From Ardenticatenaceae bacterium (GTDB lineage Bacteria; Chloroflexota; Anaerolineae; Promineifilales; Promineifilaceae): a DNA stretch of 56,109 nt. The position numbers and the translations under genes were made by a program. Below the pieces are notes generated by a model. The model searched no databases. It was not told where the DNA came from and saw nothing but the letters and a program-made list of their open reading frames with translations. Positions 34,767 through 43,290 of this stretch are shown here, piece after piece; within the stretch, counting starts at the first letter, position 1; each line of letters opens with the position of its first letter. The stretch is from assembly GCA_020634415.1 (NCBI GenBank), contig JACKBT010000030.1, positions 1 to 56,109 on the forward strand. The letters run 5' to 3'.

Positions 34767-35735
34767 TTAGTCGGTAAACCTCTTTTGGAAAGCCAATTCG
34801 GCCGTTAAATCCTTAAAACCTAACTGCACGTTTAACTGGTACATGGGGTTTTTCTCTTCATTACCCGTGCGGATGGTTTGGATACCTTGCTGTTGGGCAT
34901 ATTCAGCCGAATAAGATTTTAAGGCTTTGGCAATGCCGCGCCGCCGATGGCTGCGCACGACACCGGTGAAGCCTGAACCATACTCAGTGGGCTTGTCAGT
35001 TTTGCGGTAAAGTTGGGTCATGCCCAGATAACGGCCGTCCCCGTCCAAAGCCACAAACCAGGCATCCTGAATCAAATCAGGATCATCAATAAAGGTCTTC
35101 ACATACTGCTCGATGGGCTGCTTGGTGGGCGGACTAGGCTGCGGCTCATCAAGGGTTAACTCCCAATCAAGCTCATACACGTTATTGAGCCAGTCGGGAT
35201 CGAGCAGCTTTTGTTGGGTTAACGGCCGTATCACCACCCCCTCACGCGCCACTTTTTGCCGCAAACCTGCATATTGACTCACATCAAACTGCGTCACATC
35301 CAACACCGACACAATCCAGCGCATGACGGCTTGAAAGCCGCGCTTCTCCAAAAAGCGGATGCTCTGCGGCTTGTCGCCGCGAGCATGGGTATTAAGCTGC
35401 GCCAGAGGATGTTTTTGCTGCTGCACTTCTTGGAGGATGAGGTCGTAAACGGCCGATCCAATCCCCCGCCGCTCATAATCAGGATGCACCGTAATATTAA
35501 AGCCATATTTCCCCGGCGCATATGACCAGGGACGCTCGTTGTAAATGGCAAAAGCCACAATCTTGTCATCGGCTTCCACCACAAACGGCCGTCGCACATA
35601 GTTCCCATCCCAATTCTCGTCATACCGCTTAAAATTAGCCGCCGTATCCGCATTATCAGGATAAACGGCTTTCTCCACCACCGCCATCGCCTCGTACTCG
35701 GTATCAATTGGGTTAAATTCTCGAATAACAAACAT
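34767..35735 (-). CDS. Double-domain GNAT acetyltransferase, paralogue 2
   Basis: 322 residues from ATG 35735 (MFVIREFNPIDTEYEAM), chosen because it aligns with the paralogue's start; a TTG five codons upstream is rejected. It has VHPDYERRGIGSAVYDLI in the N-terminal GNAT domain, RSHRRRGIAKALKSYSAEYA in the C-terminal domain, and ending NPMYQLNVQLGFKDL. About half the residues match the downstream copy, so this is a tandem duplication that has diverged. The upstream spacer carries a word-type hairpin (35752-35795). Confidence 0.85.
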   Translation of the reverse strand: MFVIREFNPIDTEYEAMAVVEKAVYPDNADTAANFKRYDENWDGNYVRRPFVVEADDKIVAFAIYNERPWSYAPGKYGFNITVHPDYERRGIGSAVYDLILQEVQQQKHPLAQLNTHARGDKPQSIRFLEKRGFQAVMRWIVSVLDVTQFDVSQYAGLRQKVAREGVVIRPLTQQKLLDPDWLNNVYELDWELTLDEPQPSPPTKQPIEQYVKTFIDDPDLIQDAWFVALDGDGRYLGMTQLYRKTDKPTEYGSGFTGVVRSHRRRGIAKALKSYSAEYAQQQGIQTIRTGNEEKNPMYQLNVQLGFKDLTAELAFQKRFTD

Positions 35736-35751
35736 CTTCACATCTACCAAT

Positions 35752-35795
35752 AATGACGTAATTACGTAATTGCGTCATTGCGTAATTGCGTCACT
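35752..35795. repeat. ACGTAATTGCGTCA-word hairpin repeat
   Basis: Successive GACGTAATTACGTAATTG and GCGTCATTGCGTAATTG words. The outer 13 bases pair with one mismatch. It reaches into the stop codon of the SDR gene (35794). Confidence 0.75.
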
Positions 35796-36549
35796 ACAAT
35801 CCTCCCCGCGAACGAACAATCTGTCCCGTAATCCAGCCCGCTTCCGGCGAAGCCAAAAAGCGCACCAACCGCGCCGCATCTTCCGGCTGCCCCACCCGCC
35901 CGAAGGGCGACTGCGCCGACCATTTTGCCTTCATCTCCGGCGGAATCCAACCTGTGTCCGTAATACCGGGATCAACAGCGTTGACCGTAATCCCCCGTGC
36001 CGCCACCTCCGCACTCAGCGTCACTGTAAAGGCATCTACCGCGCCTTTGGTGGCCACATAAGGCAGTTCACCAGGCATCGGCCCCACGCCCTGCCCGGAG
36101 GTAATGTTGATGATACGGCCGTTCTCCCCCTCAAACCGCCTCACAAACTCGGCACACAACAAAGCCATCCCCCGCACATTCACGGCATAATGTTGGTCAA
36201 AGGCAACGGCCGTTAAATCCTCAATCCCCACATTCACCGAATGCGTCGCATTATTCACCAAAATCGTCACCATTCCCAACTGCGCTTCCACCGCATCAAA
36301 CAGCCGCGCTGGCGCAGTCACATCCGCCAAATCTACTTCCACCCCTGCCGCCCGCACCTCCAACGCCCGCACCTCTGCCAGCACCGCCTCCGCCTCCGTC
36401 GGTTCACTGCCCCAAGCCATCGTCGTATCATACGGCCGATAATACGTGGTAAACAGATCCACCCCATCCGCCGCCAAGGCTCTGGCAATCGCCGCGCCAA
36501 TACCAATCTTCCGGCTCACCCCTGTTACTAAAGCTACCATTTTTTCCAT
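35794..36549 (-). CDS. Short-chain dehydrogenase/reductase (SDR)
   Basis: 251 residues, classical SDR length. The cofactor motif is modified to TGVSRKIGIGAAIA (usual TGxxxGxG). NNATHS is the NNAG-type strand 4 motif, Ser in NITSGQGVG and YVATK give the catalytic Ser-Tyr-Lys, and VNAVDPGITDTGW closes the site. C-terminal GRVGQPEDAARLVRFLAS and ITGQIVRSRGG are also standard. It is an NAD(P)-dependent oxidoreductase; the substrate is unknown. Family members with this VSRKIGIG variant include 3-ketoacyl-ACP-reductase-like proteins. Confidence 0.9.
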   Translation of the reverse strand: MEKMVALVTGVSRKIGIGAAIARALAADGVDLFTTYYRPYDTTMAWGSEPTEAEAVLAEVRALEVRAAGVEVDLADVTAPARLFDAVEAQLGMVTILVNNATHSVNVGIEDLTAVAFDQHYAVNVRGMALLCAEFVRRFEGENGRIINITSGQGVGPMPGELPYVATKGAVDAFTVTLSAEVAARGITVNAVDPGITDTGWIPPEMKAKWSAQSPFGRVGQPEDAARLVRFLASPEAGWITGQIVRSRGGL

Positions 36550-36657
36550 AAAATCTGGGCGAACAAATTCGCAGCCACAACTACGAAATCGGCCTTCGCC
36601 GACTTTTAGCCCGCGAAGGCGGGCTTTGTAGTCGTCGCTGCGGTTTCAACCGCCGGA
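36550..36657. repeat. Extragenic repeat with GCCCGCGAAGGCGGGC hairpin
   Basis: The spacer contains AGCCCGCGAAGGCGGGCT, preceded by GGCCTTCGCC and flanked by ACTACGAA / TTGTAGT and CGGTTTCAACCG. These nested inverted repeats look like a dispersed extragenic element. On the minus strand it lies between the methyltransferase and SDR genes. Confidence 0.7.
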
Positions 36658-36659
36658 AC

Positions 36660-37472
36660 TTACCCCACAACCCAATCACTACTCACCAAAACACCCGGCT
36701 CATACGTCGCCACAATGATTAAATATTGGGGTGCAATCGCCAGAAAATGCTCCCAACTGCCTGGTTCCGCCATAATATCACGCTTCATCCCCTCCCAATC
36801 TTCCCAAACACCGCGAATCACAAAACCTTCGCCAATCAAGGTGTTCATAACCGTACCCAAAGCATGATTAAATTCCCGAGGACCAGACACACGCTGCTCG
36901 CCCACAGTCCAATCAGGATCGTCAAAAACGAGTTCAGCACCATCAATATACGGCCGTTTCAACAAATACCCCTCTCCCGTCCAATCTCTCTCATCCACAC
37001 CGCTCAGAAACGGGTTAGCCCATTGAAAATAATACAAACCCCCAGGCCGCATCACCCGCGCCACTTCCTGCAAAACCGTCTTCGCATCCGGCACAAAATT
37101 AACGCTGTAAGCGTGCCATACCAGGTCAAACGAATCATCCGCAAAGCGCGACAAATCCCGCATATCACCCTGCTCAATGCGAATCGTCAAGCCATGATGC
37201 GCCGCCGCAATCCTATCCTGCTCCAATTGAGCATCGGACATATCAATCACGGTCACATTCGCGCCCAGCAGACCGAAAGCGGCCGTTTGCTGCCCACCCC
37301 CATTCGCCAGACACAACACATCCTTGCCCGTCACCTCCCCCGACACATAATGCGCCTGCAGCCACCGCCGCGCCCCAGCAGCATCCAAATCCAGCCACGC
37401 CTGCCCGTACTGAATCTTCGCCGCCACCAGCTCATTCCACCGCTCTCGATTAAATTGTGCTACTTCATCCAT
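36660..37472 (-). CDS. Class I SAM-dependent methyltransferase
   Basis: 270 residues. SAM-binding motif I is VLCLANGGGQQTAAFGLLG, motif II VTVIDMSDAQL with the ribose-binding Asp, motif III EQGDMRDLSRF, motif IV FDLVWHAYSVNFVPD, then LQEVARVMRPGGLYYFQW. This is the small-molecule (UbiE/Methyltransf_11/25) fold. The substrate is unknown. The gene stands between two hairpin repeats; its upstream neighbour is the cyclase/TPR regulator on the same strand. Confidence 0.88.
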   Translation of the reverse strand: MDEVAQFNRERWNELVAAKIQYGQAWLDLDAAGARRWLQAHYVSGEVTGKDVLCLANGGGQQTAAFGLLGANVTVIDMSDAQLEQDRIAAAHHGLTIRIEQGDMRDLSRFADDSFDLVWHAYSVNFVPDAKTVLQEVARVMRPGGLYYFQWANPFLSGVDERDWTGEGYLLKRPYIDGAELVFDDPDWTVGEQRVSGPREFNHALGTVMNTLIGEGFVIRGVWEDWEGMKRDIMAEPGSWEHFLAIAPQYLIIVATYEPGVLVSSDWVVG

Positions 37473-37481
37473 GATTGTTGG

Positions 37482-37536
37482 GGGACTAGAGACTAGAGAC
37501 TGGAGATTATTTAGTCTCCAATCTCTAGTCTCTAAT
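37482..37536. repeat. GAGACTG-word hairpin repeat, copy 4
   Basis: GACTAGAGACTAGAGACTGG, loop, then AGTCTCCAATCTCTAGTCTC. The TAG stop of the minus-strand cyclase/TPR gene (37525-37527) lies within it. Confidence 0.88.
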
Positions 37537-40500
37537 CCCCTTCTTATACAACGCCATAATCTCCCGATACACCCTCACCTCCGTCAACAACTGTTCGCGC
37601 AAATCCTCGTCGCCCATCTTGTCCGCCCGCTCTTTGAGGCGGGTATAGGCTTGGGTTAAAACAGTGTTAGCCATTTCCAGATCGGCCGTTTGCGCCAAAA
37701 TATGATAACAGGTTAGGTACACCCGAAACAACTCCTGAATAAACTCAGGATTGTGATCCGTCATGTACATCACCGCTTTTTGCGCCAGATCGTGGGCTTC
37801 GGTGGAACGGCCGTCTTCCCAGGCAATCTGCGCCAAACCCGCCCAGGCATAAATCCGAAACGCCAACTCATCCATCTCCTCACACACAGCCAACAGCGCC
37901 CCATACTTTGCCGCCGCCGCCTCATACTCACCCAACCCCAACAACGCCCGCCCCCACTCAATCAAAATCGTCAACTCAAAATCCCGCGCCCCCAACGCCT
38001 CATTCACCACCCACGCCTCCCTGCACCGCTCCCCCGCCGCCCCAAAATCACCCCGATTACTCAAAATATTCGCCAGCGTCATCAGCGCAAAAATCTCATT
38101 CGAGCGGTCCCCAATCTCCCGCATAATCTGCAAAGCCGCCTCACCATTCGCCTGCGCCGCCGCATACTCACCCAAATCATTACGCACCATCCCCAGCGTA
38201 ATCAAATTCGAACCTTCCCCACCCCGGTCACCAATCTGCTGATCAATGCCAATCGCCCGCTCATAATACGCCTCCGCCCACTCATAATCACCATAATCCG
38301 CATACACATTGCCCAAATTAGAATACACCGTAGACTGCCCGCGCCGGTCGCCAATATCCGTATACGTCACCAACGCCTGCTCATACTGCCGAATCGCCCG
38401 CGTAAACTGATCCGACTCATAATAAGCCAGCCCCAACAAATTCAAACAACGCGCCTGCCCCAACCGATCCGCATACTTATCAAACAAGGCAATCGCCTGC
38501 TCCGCAAAAGCCTGCAACGCATCAAACTTGCCCCAATAAAAATAAAGCGTAGCAATATTGGCTAACGTTTGCGCTTCACGGCGTTCATCACGGCCGTTTC
38601 GGTTAATCACCAACGCCCGATTATACAAATCCAACGCCTGCTCATAATACCCCTGCCGCACCAACGCATACGCCCACTGATTCAACGCCTCCCCCTCACT
38701 CACCACATCACCCGCCGCCTGCGCCCACCCCACCGCCCGCTGCGCCGACGTCGCCGCCACCGCATAATTACCAATCTGCTCCGCATAACGCGCCCCCCGC
38801 CAGGCCGCCACCGCCCGCGCCTGATCATCGTCCAGCATATCGGCCAACTGCGCCAAATCAATCAAATCAAACGCCCGCACCTCCTGCTCTGCATAATAAA
38901 AATTCACCTGCTCCCGCGCCAACAGCAGTTCAAACCGCTCCCGCAATTCCCCATCCGGCGTCAGTTCCAACGCCCGATTAAAATAAGACAACGCCTCCTC
39001 ATTGGCATACTGCGCCGCCGCCCGCAGCCCCGCCAGCCGCGCATAATACCCCTCCCGCACCTCATCCCCCGCCTGATGCCAGTGATAAACCAACATGGCA
39101 TAAAAAGGCGAAAGATCACTGCCCTGCTGCTCATACCAACGCGCCACGCCCCGGTGCAACTGCCGCCGCTGCGTAAACAACAGCGTCTCATAAGCCACAT
39201 CCCGCGTGATGATATGCTTAAACACATAGGTCAAATCCGGCTCCGGCAGTTCCATCACCGTCAGGTCGCGCTCCGCCAAATCCGTCAGGTAATTTTGCAA
39301 ATGCTGATCATGAATCTGCGTGTGTTCCAGCAGCAAACTGCGCAGAGTGGCATAACCAAAACTGCGGCCAATAACCGAAGCCACTTTCAACGTCAACTGC
39401 TGCTCCGGTGTCAGGCGATCAATACGAGACAAGACAATGCCGTGCAGTGTATCGGGCAAATTGCGCACAATATCTTGGGGATCGCCCACCAATTCGCAGC
39501 ACAGTTCACCGCCCCCATTGGACAAGAGCAAAATGCCATTGTCACGCAAAGCGTAGATGATTTCTTGGGCAAAGAAGGGGTTGCCCGCCGCCCGTGTTTG
39601 AATGAGTTCGGTGATGGTGGGTGGCAGTTGATCGGCCGTTATGCCCAACCGCGCCGCCGCCAAAGCCGTCGTATCACGAGCCGGCAGCGGCTCCAGGCTC
39701 AAACTGCGCGTCAGCCCCAAGCCACGAATGGCCTGCAAAGCCGCCAGCTTCTCCTTCGTCTGTGCCGCCAACGGCCGCATCGCCAATATCAAAAAGAAGG
39801 CCCGGTTCTCCAACGTAAACGTCCGCGCTATTTGCAGAGCCAAATCCCACGAAAGCGAATCGCACCAGTGAGCATCTTCTAAGACAAGGATCAACGGCCG
39901 TTCCCGCAGCCACTTCTTAAACAACTCCAACACAAACAGCACCAGACTGTTGTGCCGCGCCTGCCCGCTCAAAGCCGAAGCCAGCGGCGTATCCGGCAGC
40001 CCCAAATTCAACACATCATTCAGCAGCGGCAGCCGCTCCATATAATCAGGAGCAACCTCCAACACCTGCTGCCGCACCTGCTGCCGACGCACCCCCACAT
40101 CATCACTGTCATCCAGGCCAAAATAGTCGGCGATAATGTCGCGCCAGGCACGGTAGGCCGCCTGCTGCTCAATACTTTGCGCCGCCCCCACCAGCCCCGT
40201 CAGCCCCCGCTCGCCCGTCAGATAAAGCAGTTCCTCTACCAGCCGCGACTTGCCAATGCCCGCCTCACCCTCAATGATGAGAATACGGCCGTTTCCCCTT
40301 CTCAGCCCATCCAAATACGCCGTCAACTGCGCCAACTCCGTCTGCCGCCCCACCAACGGCTGCCGCGCCGCCGCCTGCTCCGCCACCTGCGTCGAATCCG
40401 CCAGCCGATACACCCGAATCACCCCGGCCTTGCCCTTCACCGCCACCGGCGGCAGCGATTCCAGCGGCGTTTGCGTGCGCGTAAAGCGGTACGTATCATA

Positions 40501-41631
40501 ATCGCAATAAATATCCCCCGTCGGGGCCAGACTCATCAGCCGCGCCGCCACATTCACCCGGTCGCCCATCACCGTATATTCTCGCCGCGCCGTGCCGCCA
40601 ATTGGCCCTGCAAACACACGCCCCGTAGTAATGCCCACCGACAGCCCCAGGCCAACATGCTGGCTCAAGCGCAGCAGTTCCCGGCTGCAGCGCAAACTGC
40701 GCAAAGGGTCATCCTCATGGGCATAAGGGGGCGCACCAAACAGCACCAGCAGGGAAGTACCTTTATCATCTACAGTCAGTTTGTTGATGCTGCCTTCGTA
40801 ACGGTAAATGGTGTCTTGGGCCTCGCGCAAAAAATGATGTAGTTGTTGGGGATCGGCCACGCCTTTAATGCCCACAAACAGCACCGTCATCGGCCGAAAC
40901 ACGCCAATCCAATCATGCAGCCCCTCGGCCAGCCAGCTATGCACAGCACTGGGGATGAATAGATGCAGGGCTGATTCGGCGGCGGCCAGGTTATAGGCCC
41001 AATCTAACGGCCGTAACGCCACCGCGTCCACCGCCTCTGCCAGCATCATCGCCCCCGCCTCCGGGCTTAGCACAATCTGGCCCCGTTCCGCCACATCCTC
41101 CGCCACCGCAATCTGCCGCAAAGGATCACCCATCACCACATAATGCCAGCGATCCGAGATACCACCAGCAATAACGGCCGTCACATCCCCCGCCCCAATC
41201 ACCACCTTCATACCCAACGTCACCGCCCCCACGCTGGTGTGCAGCGAACCGATGGCCTCCATCGTCGCCTGCACCGCCATCCCCGCCTGGTAAGCCCGTC
41301 GCACAGCGATGGGCAGGGCCTCTTTGTCGGCGGCAAAAACGGCCGTAATCCCATCCCCGCTAAACTGCACCACATCACCCCCCTCCGCCTCAATCCGGCC
41401 CATAATCTGGCTAAACGATTGGTTCAACAGCCGCGTCAACTCCTCCAACCCCTCACTGCCCGTCTGCGCCAGCAGTTCCGTCAGAGAGGTGAACCCCGAC
41501 AAATCGGCAAACAGGACGGCAGCCGCAAAAGTTTCACTGTCACTGCGGGTGGGTGGGGCAACGGCCGTTAACAGTTGGCGGGCCAGACGGCGGGGAACAT
41601 AAGCGGCAATAGTGCGGATACGTTCAGACAT
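37525..41631 (-). CDS. Soluble-adenylyl-cyclase-like protein: two cyclase domains, AAA/NTPase, TPR repeats
   Basis: 1,368 residues from ATG 41631 (MSERIRTIAAYVPRRL); the frame extends to 41709 only through a hairpin repeat. Cyclase domain 1 (~30-190) keeps both metal aspartates (LFADLSGFTSL; QFSGDG) but lacks the Asn/Arg pair. Domain 2 (~275-415) lacks the first Asp (VLFVGIKG) but has INKLTVDDKGTS and MGDRVNVAARL. Together they can make one composite active site, as in mammalian ADCY10-type cyclases. Then comes an NTPase (VGRQTEL, Walker A GEAGIGKS, Walker B LVLEDAHW) and about a dozen TPR-like repeats to the C-terminus (GQSTVYSNLGNVYADYGDYE). It is probably a cAMP-producing or signal-integrating regulator. 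Confidence 0.87.
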   Translation of the reverse strand: MSERIRTIAAYVPRRLARQLLTAVAPPTRSDSETFAAAVLFADLSGFTSLTELLAQTGSEGLEELTRLLNQSFSQIMGRIEAEGGDVVQFSGDGITAVFAADKEALPIAVRRAYQAGMAVQATMEAIGSLHTSVGAVTLGMKVVIGAGDVTAVIAGGISDRWHYVVMGDPLRQIAVAEDVAERGQIVLSPEAGAMMLAEAVDAVALRPLDWAYNLAAAESALHLFIPSAVHSWLAEGLHDWIGVFRPMTVLFVGIKGVADPQQLHHFLREAQDTIYRYEGSINKLTVDDKGTSLLVLFGAPPYAHEDDPLRSLRCSRELLRLSQHVGLGLSVGITTGRVFAGPIGGTARREYTVMGDRVNVAARLMSLAPTGDIYCDYDTYRFTRTQTPLESLPPVAVKGKAGVIRVYRLADSTQVAEQAAARQPLVGRQTELAQLTAYLDGLRRGNGRILIIEGEAGIGKSRLVEELLYLTGERGLTGLVGAAQSIEQQAAYRAWRDIIADYFGLDDSDDVGVRRQQVRQQVLEVAPDYMERLPLLNDVLNLGLPDTPLASALSGQARHNSLVLFVLELFKKWLRERPLILVLEDAHWCDSLSWDLALQIARTFTLENRAFFLILAMRPLAAQTKEKLAALQAIRGLGLTRSLSLEPLPARDTTALAAARLGITADQLPPTITELIQTRAAGNPFFAQEIIYALRDNGILLLSNGGGELCCELVGDPQDIVRNLPDTLHGIVLSRIDRLTPEQQLTLKVASVIGRSFGYATLRSLLLEHTQIHDQHLQNYLTDLAERDLTVMELPEPDLTYVFKHIITRDVAYETLLFTQRRQLHRGVARWYEQQGSDLSPFYAMLVYHWHQAGDEVREGYYARLAGLRAAAQYANEEALSYFNRALELTPDGELRERFELLLAREQVNFYYAEQEVRAFDLIDLAQLADMLDDDQARAVAAWRGARYAEQIGNYAVAATSAQRAVGWAQAAGDVVSEGEALNQWAYALVRQGYYEQALDLYNRALVINRNGRDERREAQTLANIATLYFYWGKFDALQAFAEQAIALFDKYADRLGQARCLNLLGLAYYESDQFTRAIRQYEQALVTYTDIGDRRGQSTVYSNLGNVYADYGDYEWAEAYYERAIGIDQQIGDRGGEGSNLITLGMVRNDLGEYAAAQANGEAALQIMREIGDRSNEIFALMTLANILSNRGDFGAAGERCREAWVVNEALGARDFELTILIEWGRALLGLGEYEAAAAKYGALLAVCEEMDELAFRIYAWAGLAQIAWEDGRSTEAHDLAQKAVMYMTDHNPEFIQELFRVYLTCYHILAQTADLEMANTVLTQAYTRLKERADKMGDEDLREQLLTEVRVYREIMALYKKGIRD

Positions 41632-41670
41632 GATGCGTGTGCGCGAAAGAGGCGATTTCCCAAGAATCTT

Positions 41671-41758
41671 GGTGTATGCGTATAGTTGAGTATAGGTGCA
41701 TTGAGGCAATCACTACACCACGCTACCGTTACACCACTACACCCCTATACCCCATCTT
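41671..41758. repeat. Hairpin-prone spacer repeat, GGTGTA-word type
   Basis: GGTGTATGCGTATAG on the left and ACACCACTACACCCCTATAC on the right are roughly complementary, with further TACACCA words between. It lies in the divergent spacer between the cyclase gene and the DUF58 gene, upstream of both. Confidence 0.6.
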
Positions 41759-41860
41759 CCACCTCCCCCACTCTATCGGATTAAACCACAAAGCCCCGCA
41801 ATAAAAAAGACAAATTTACGCCTTTTTGGGGCTGTTTGGCAGTTATGCGACAATGAGGGC

Positions 41861-43138
41861 ATGTCTACCCGGATTGAACTGCGCCTGCGGCTGCCGCTGC
41901 TTTGGGTGGCGGTGCTGCTGGTAACGGCCGTTTTCCTACCCAACCGCATCTGGAACACCCTCCTCATCGGCTTGGGGGGACTCTTTGTAGTCGCCTACTG
42001 GTGGGTACGCACCCTCAAACAAGGGCTAACGGCCCAGCGCCGCCTGCGTTTTGGCTGGGTGGCCGTCGGCGACCAGTTGGAAGAGCTGTTTGAGATTACC
42101 AACAAGAGCCTGCTGCCCGCCCTGTGGGTGCAGGTCATGGATCAGGCCAATGTACCAGGCTACCGCACGGCCGTTGTGCGCAGTGTGGGCGGCGGGCAGG
42201 TAGATCGGTGGCGGCAAACGGCCGTTTGCCAACAGCGCGGTCAATTCCACCTCGGCCCCTGGCAGCTCCGCACCAGCGACCCCTTCGGCATTTTTCGGCT
42301 CATTCAAGACTATCCCATCGCCAACGAGATTATCATCCATCCACCCATACACGGCCGTTTGCCCGTGCAGCTTCCCGCTGGCGAAAGCAGCGGGCGGCAG
42401 CAGGTGCGGCAGCGCACCTGGCAAGCCACGCTCAACGCCGCCACCGTGCGCCCCTACCAGCCCCAAGACCCCCACAAATGGATTCACTGGCCCATCTCCG
42501 CCCATCGCGGCGAGCTATTTGTGCGCCAATTTGATGAAGATGCGTCGGGTGATGTGTGGTTGGTATTGGATTTGCAAAAGGATGTCCAACTAGGCAGCGG
42601 CGCGGACAGCACCGAGGAACAGGCGGTGCTTTTGGCGGCATCCCTTTCGGCGCGGGCTTTGCGCCAAAACCGGGCGGTGGGTCTGGCAGGGTATGGGCAG
42701 CAGCCGCAAATCGTGCCACCGGCACGCGGGCACGGCCAGCAGTGGCAAATCCTGCGCACGTTGGCCCTGATGAAGGCCAATGGCCCAACGAACATAGACC
42801 TGGCTTTGCGTGATTTGGGGCGATTGGCGCAGCGGGGAACAACGGCCGTTCTCATCACCCCCAACCTCGCCCCCGACTGGCTGCCCAGTCTGCTGCCCCT
42901 GGCCCAACAAGGCATCCAAAGCAGCGTCATCCTCCTCGACCGCACCAGCTACGGCGGCACAGGCAGCAGCACCGCCCTGCAACAAGCCATCCGCCAACTC
43001 GGCTTCCCCTGCGACATCCTCCGCCGGGGCCAGGTCGGCATCCCCCTGCAACCCCAGCAGCGGCGCGGCTTCTGGGAATTCCGCGTCACCGCCTCTGGCC
43101 GCGCGGTGGCTGTGCAGCAGCCCAGCAATCAGCCGTAG
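41861..43138 (+). CDS. DUF58 domain-containing membrane protein
   Basis: 425 residues. Two N-terminal hydrophobic helices (LLWVAVLLVTAVFLP; LLIGLGGLFVVAYWWV) are followed by a beta-rich segment and the DUF58 signature VRPYQPQDPHKWIHWPISAH with ELFVRQFD (~195-225). A von-Willebrand-A-like region then begins at DVWLVLDLQ, where the metal-site DxSxS is not conserved. DUF58 proteins usually accompany MoxR ATPases and transglutaminases in envelope assembly. Neither partner is adjacent here. It is transcribed divergently from the cyclase-like gene. Confidence 0.88.
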   Translation: MSTRIELRLRLPLLWVAVLLVTAVFLPNRIWNTLLIGLGGLFVVAYWWVRTLKQGLTAQRRLRFGWVAVGDQLEELFEITNKSLLPALWVQVMDQANVPGYRTAVVRSVGGGQVDRWRQTAVCQQRGQFHLGPWQLRTSDPFGIFRLIQDYPIANEIIIHPPIHGRLPVQLPAGESSGRQQVRQRTWQATLNAATVRPYQPQDPHKWIHWPISAHRGELFVRQFDEDASGDVWLVLDLQKDVQLGSGADSTEEQAVLLAASLSARALRQNRAVGLAGYGQQPQIVPPARGHGQQWQILRTLALMKANGPTNIDLALRDLGRLAQRGTTAVLITPNLAPDWLPSLLPLAQQGIQSSVILLDRTSYGGTGSSTALQQAIRQLGFPCDILRRGQVGIPLQPQQRRGFWEFRVTASGRAVAVQQPSNQP

Positions 43139-43197
43139 GGCAGTCGTGGGTTGCCCCGCCCACACCCCCTCGTTAAAATCCCCTCGCAAAACATTTC

Positions 43198-43260
43198 TTG
43201 TAGGGGCAGTGCCTTGTGCCTGCCCTCTGGGGCGACCACAAGGGTGCGCCCCTACGACAT
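43198..43260. repeat. GTAGGGGC...GCCCCTAC inverted-repeat element
   Basis: TGTAGGGGCAG...GTGCCTGCCC and GGGCGACCACAAGGGTGCGCCCCTAC form an imperfect inverted repeat just upstream of murA. It resembles a dispersed miniature element. It creates a spurious in-frame start at 43216 for murA. Confidence 0.7.
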
Positions 43261-43290
43261 AACCAAACCTCAACACAAGGAAGCCCAACC

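Noticed and set aside
37753..39882. Two long plus-strand open frames (270 and 437 codons) opposite the TPR region
   Set aside because: Arg/Pro/Gln-rich shadows of the repetitive TPR coding strand; no recognisable domain or start signal.
41632..41709. Upstream start for the cyclase-like gene at 41709
   Set aside because: The extension reads through the GGTGTA-type repeat and precedes the natural MSERIRTIAAYVP start.
43216..43290. Upstream start for murA
   Set aside because: The extra 25 residues come from the GTAGGGGC repeat; MurA proteins begin at MSKFIIEGG and a ribosome-binding site lies before 43291.
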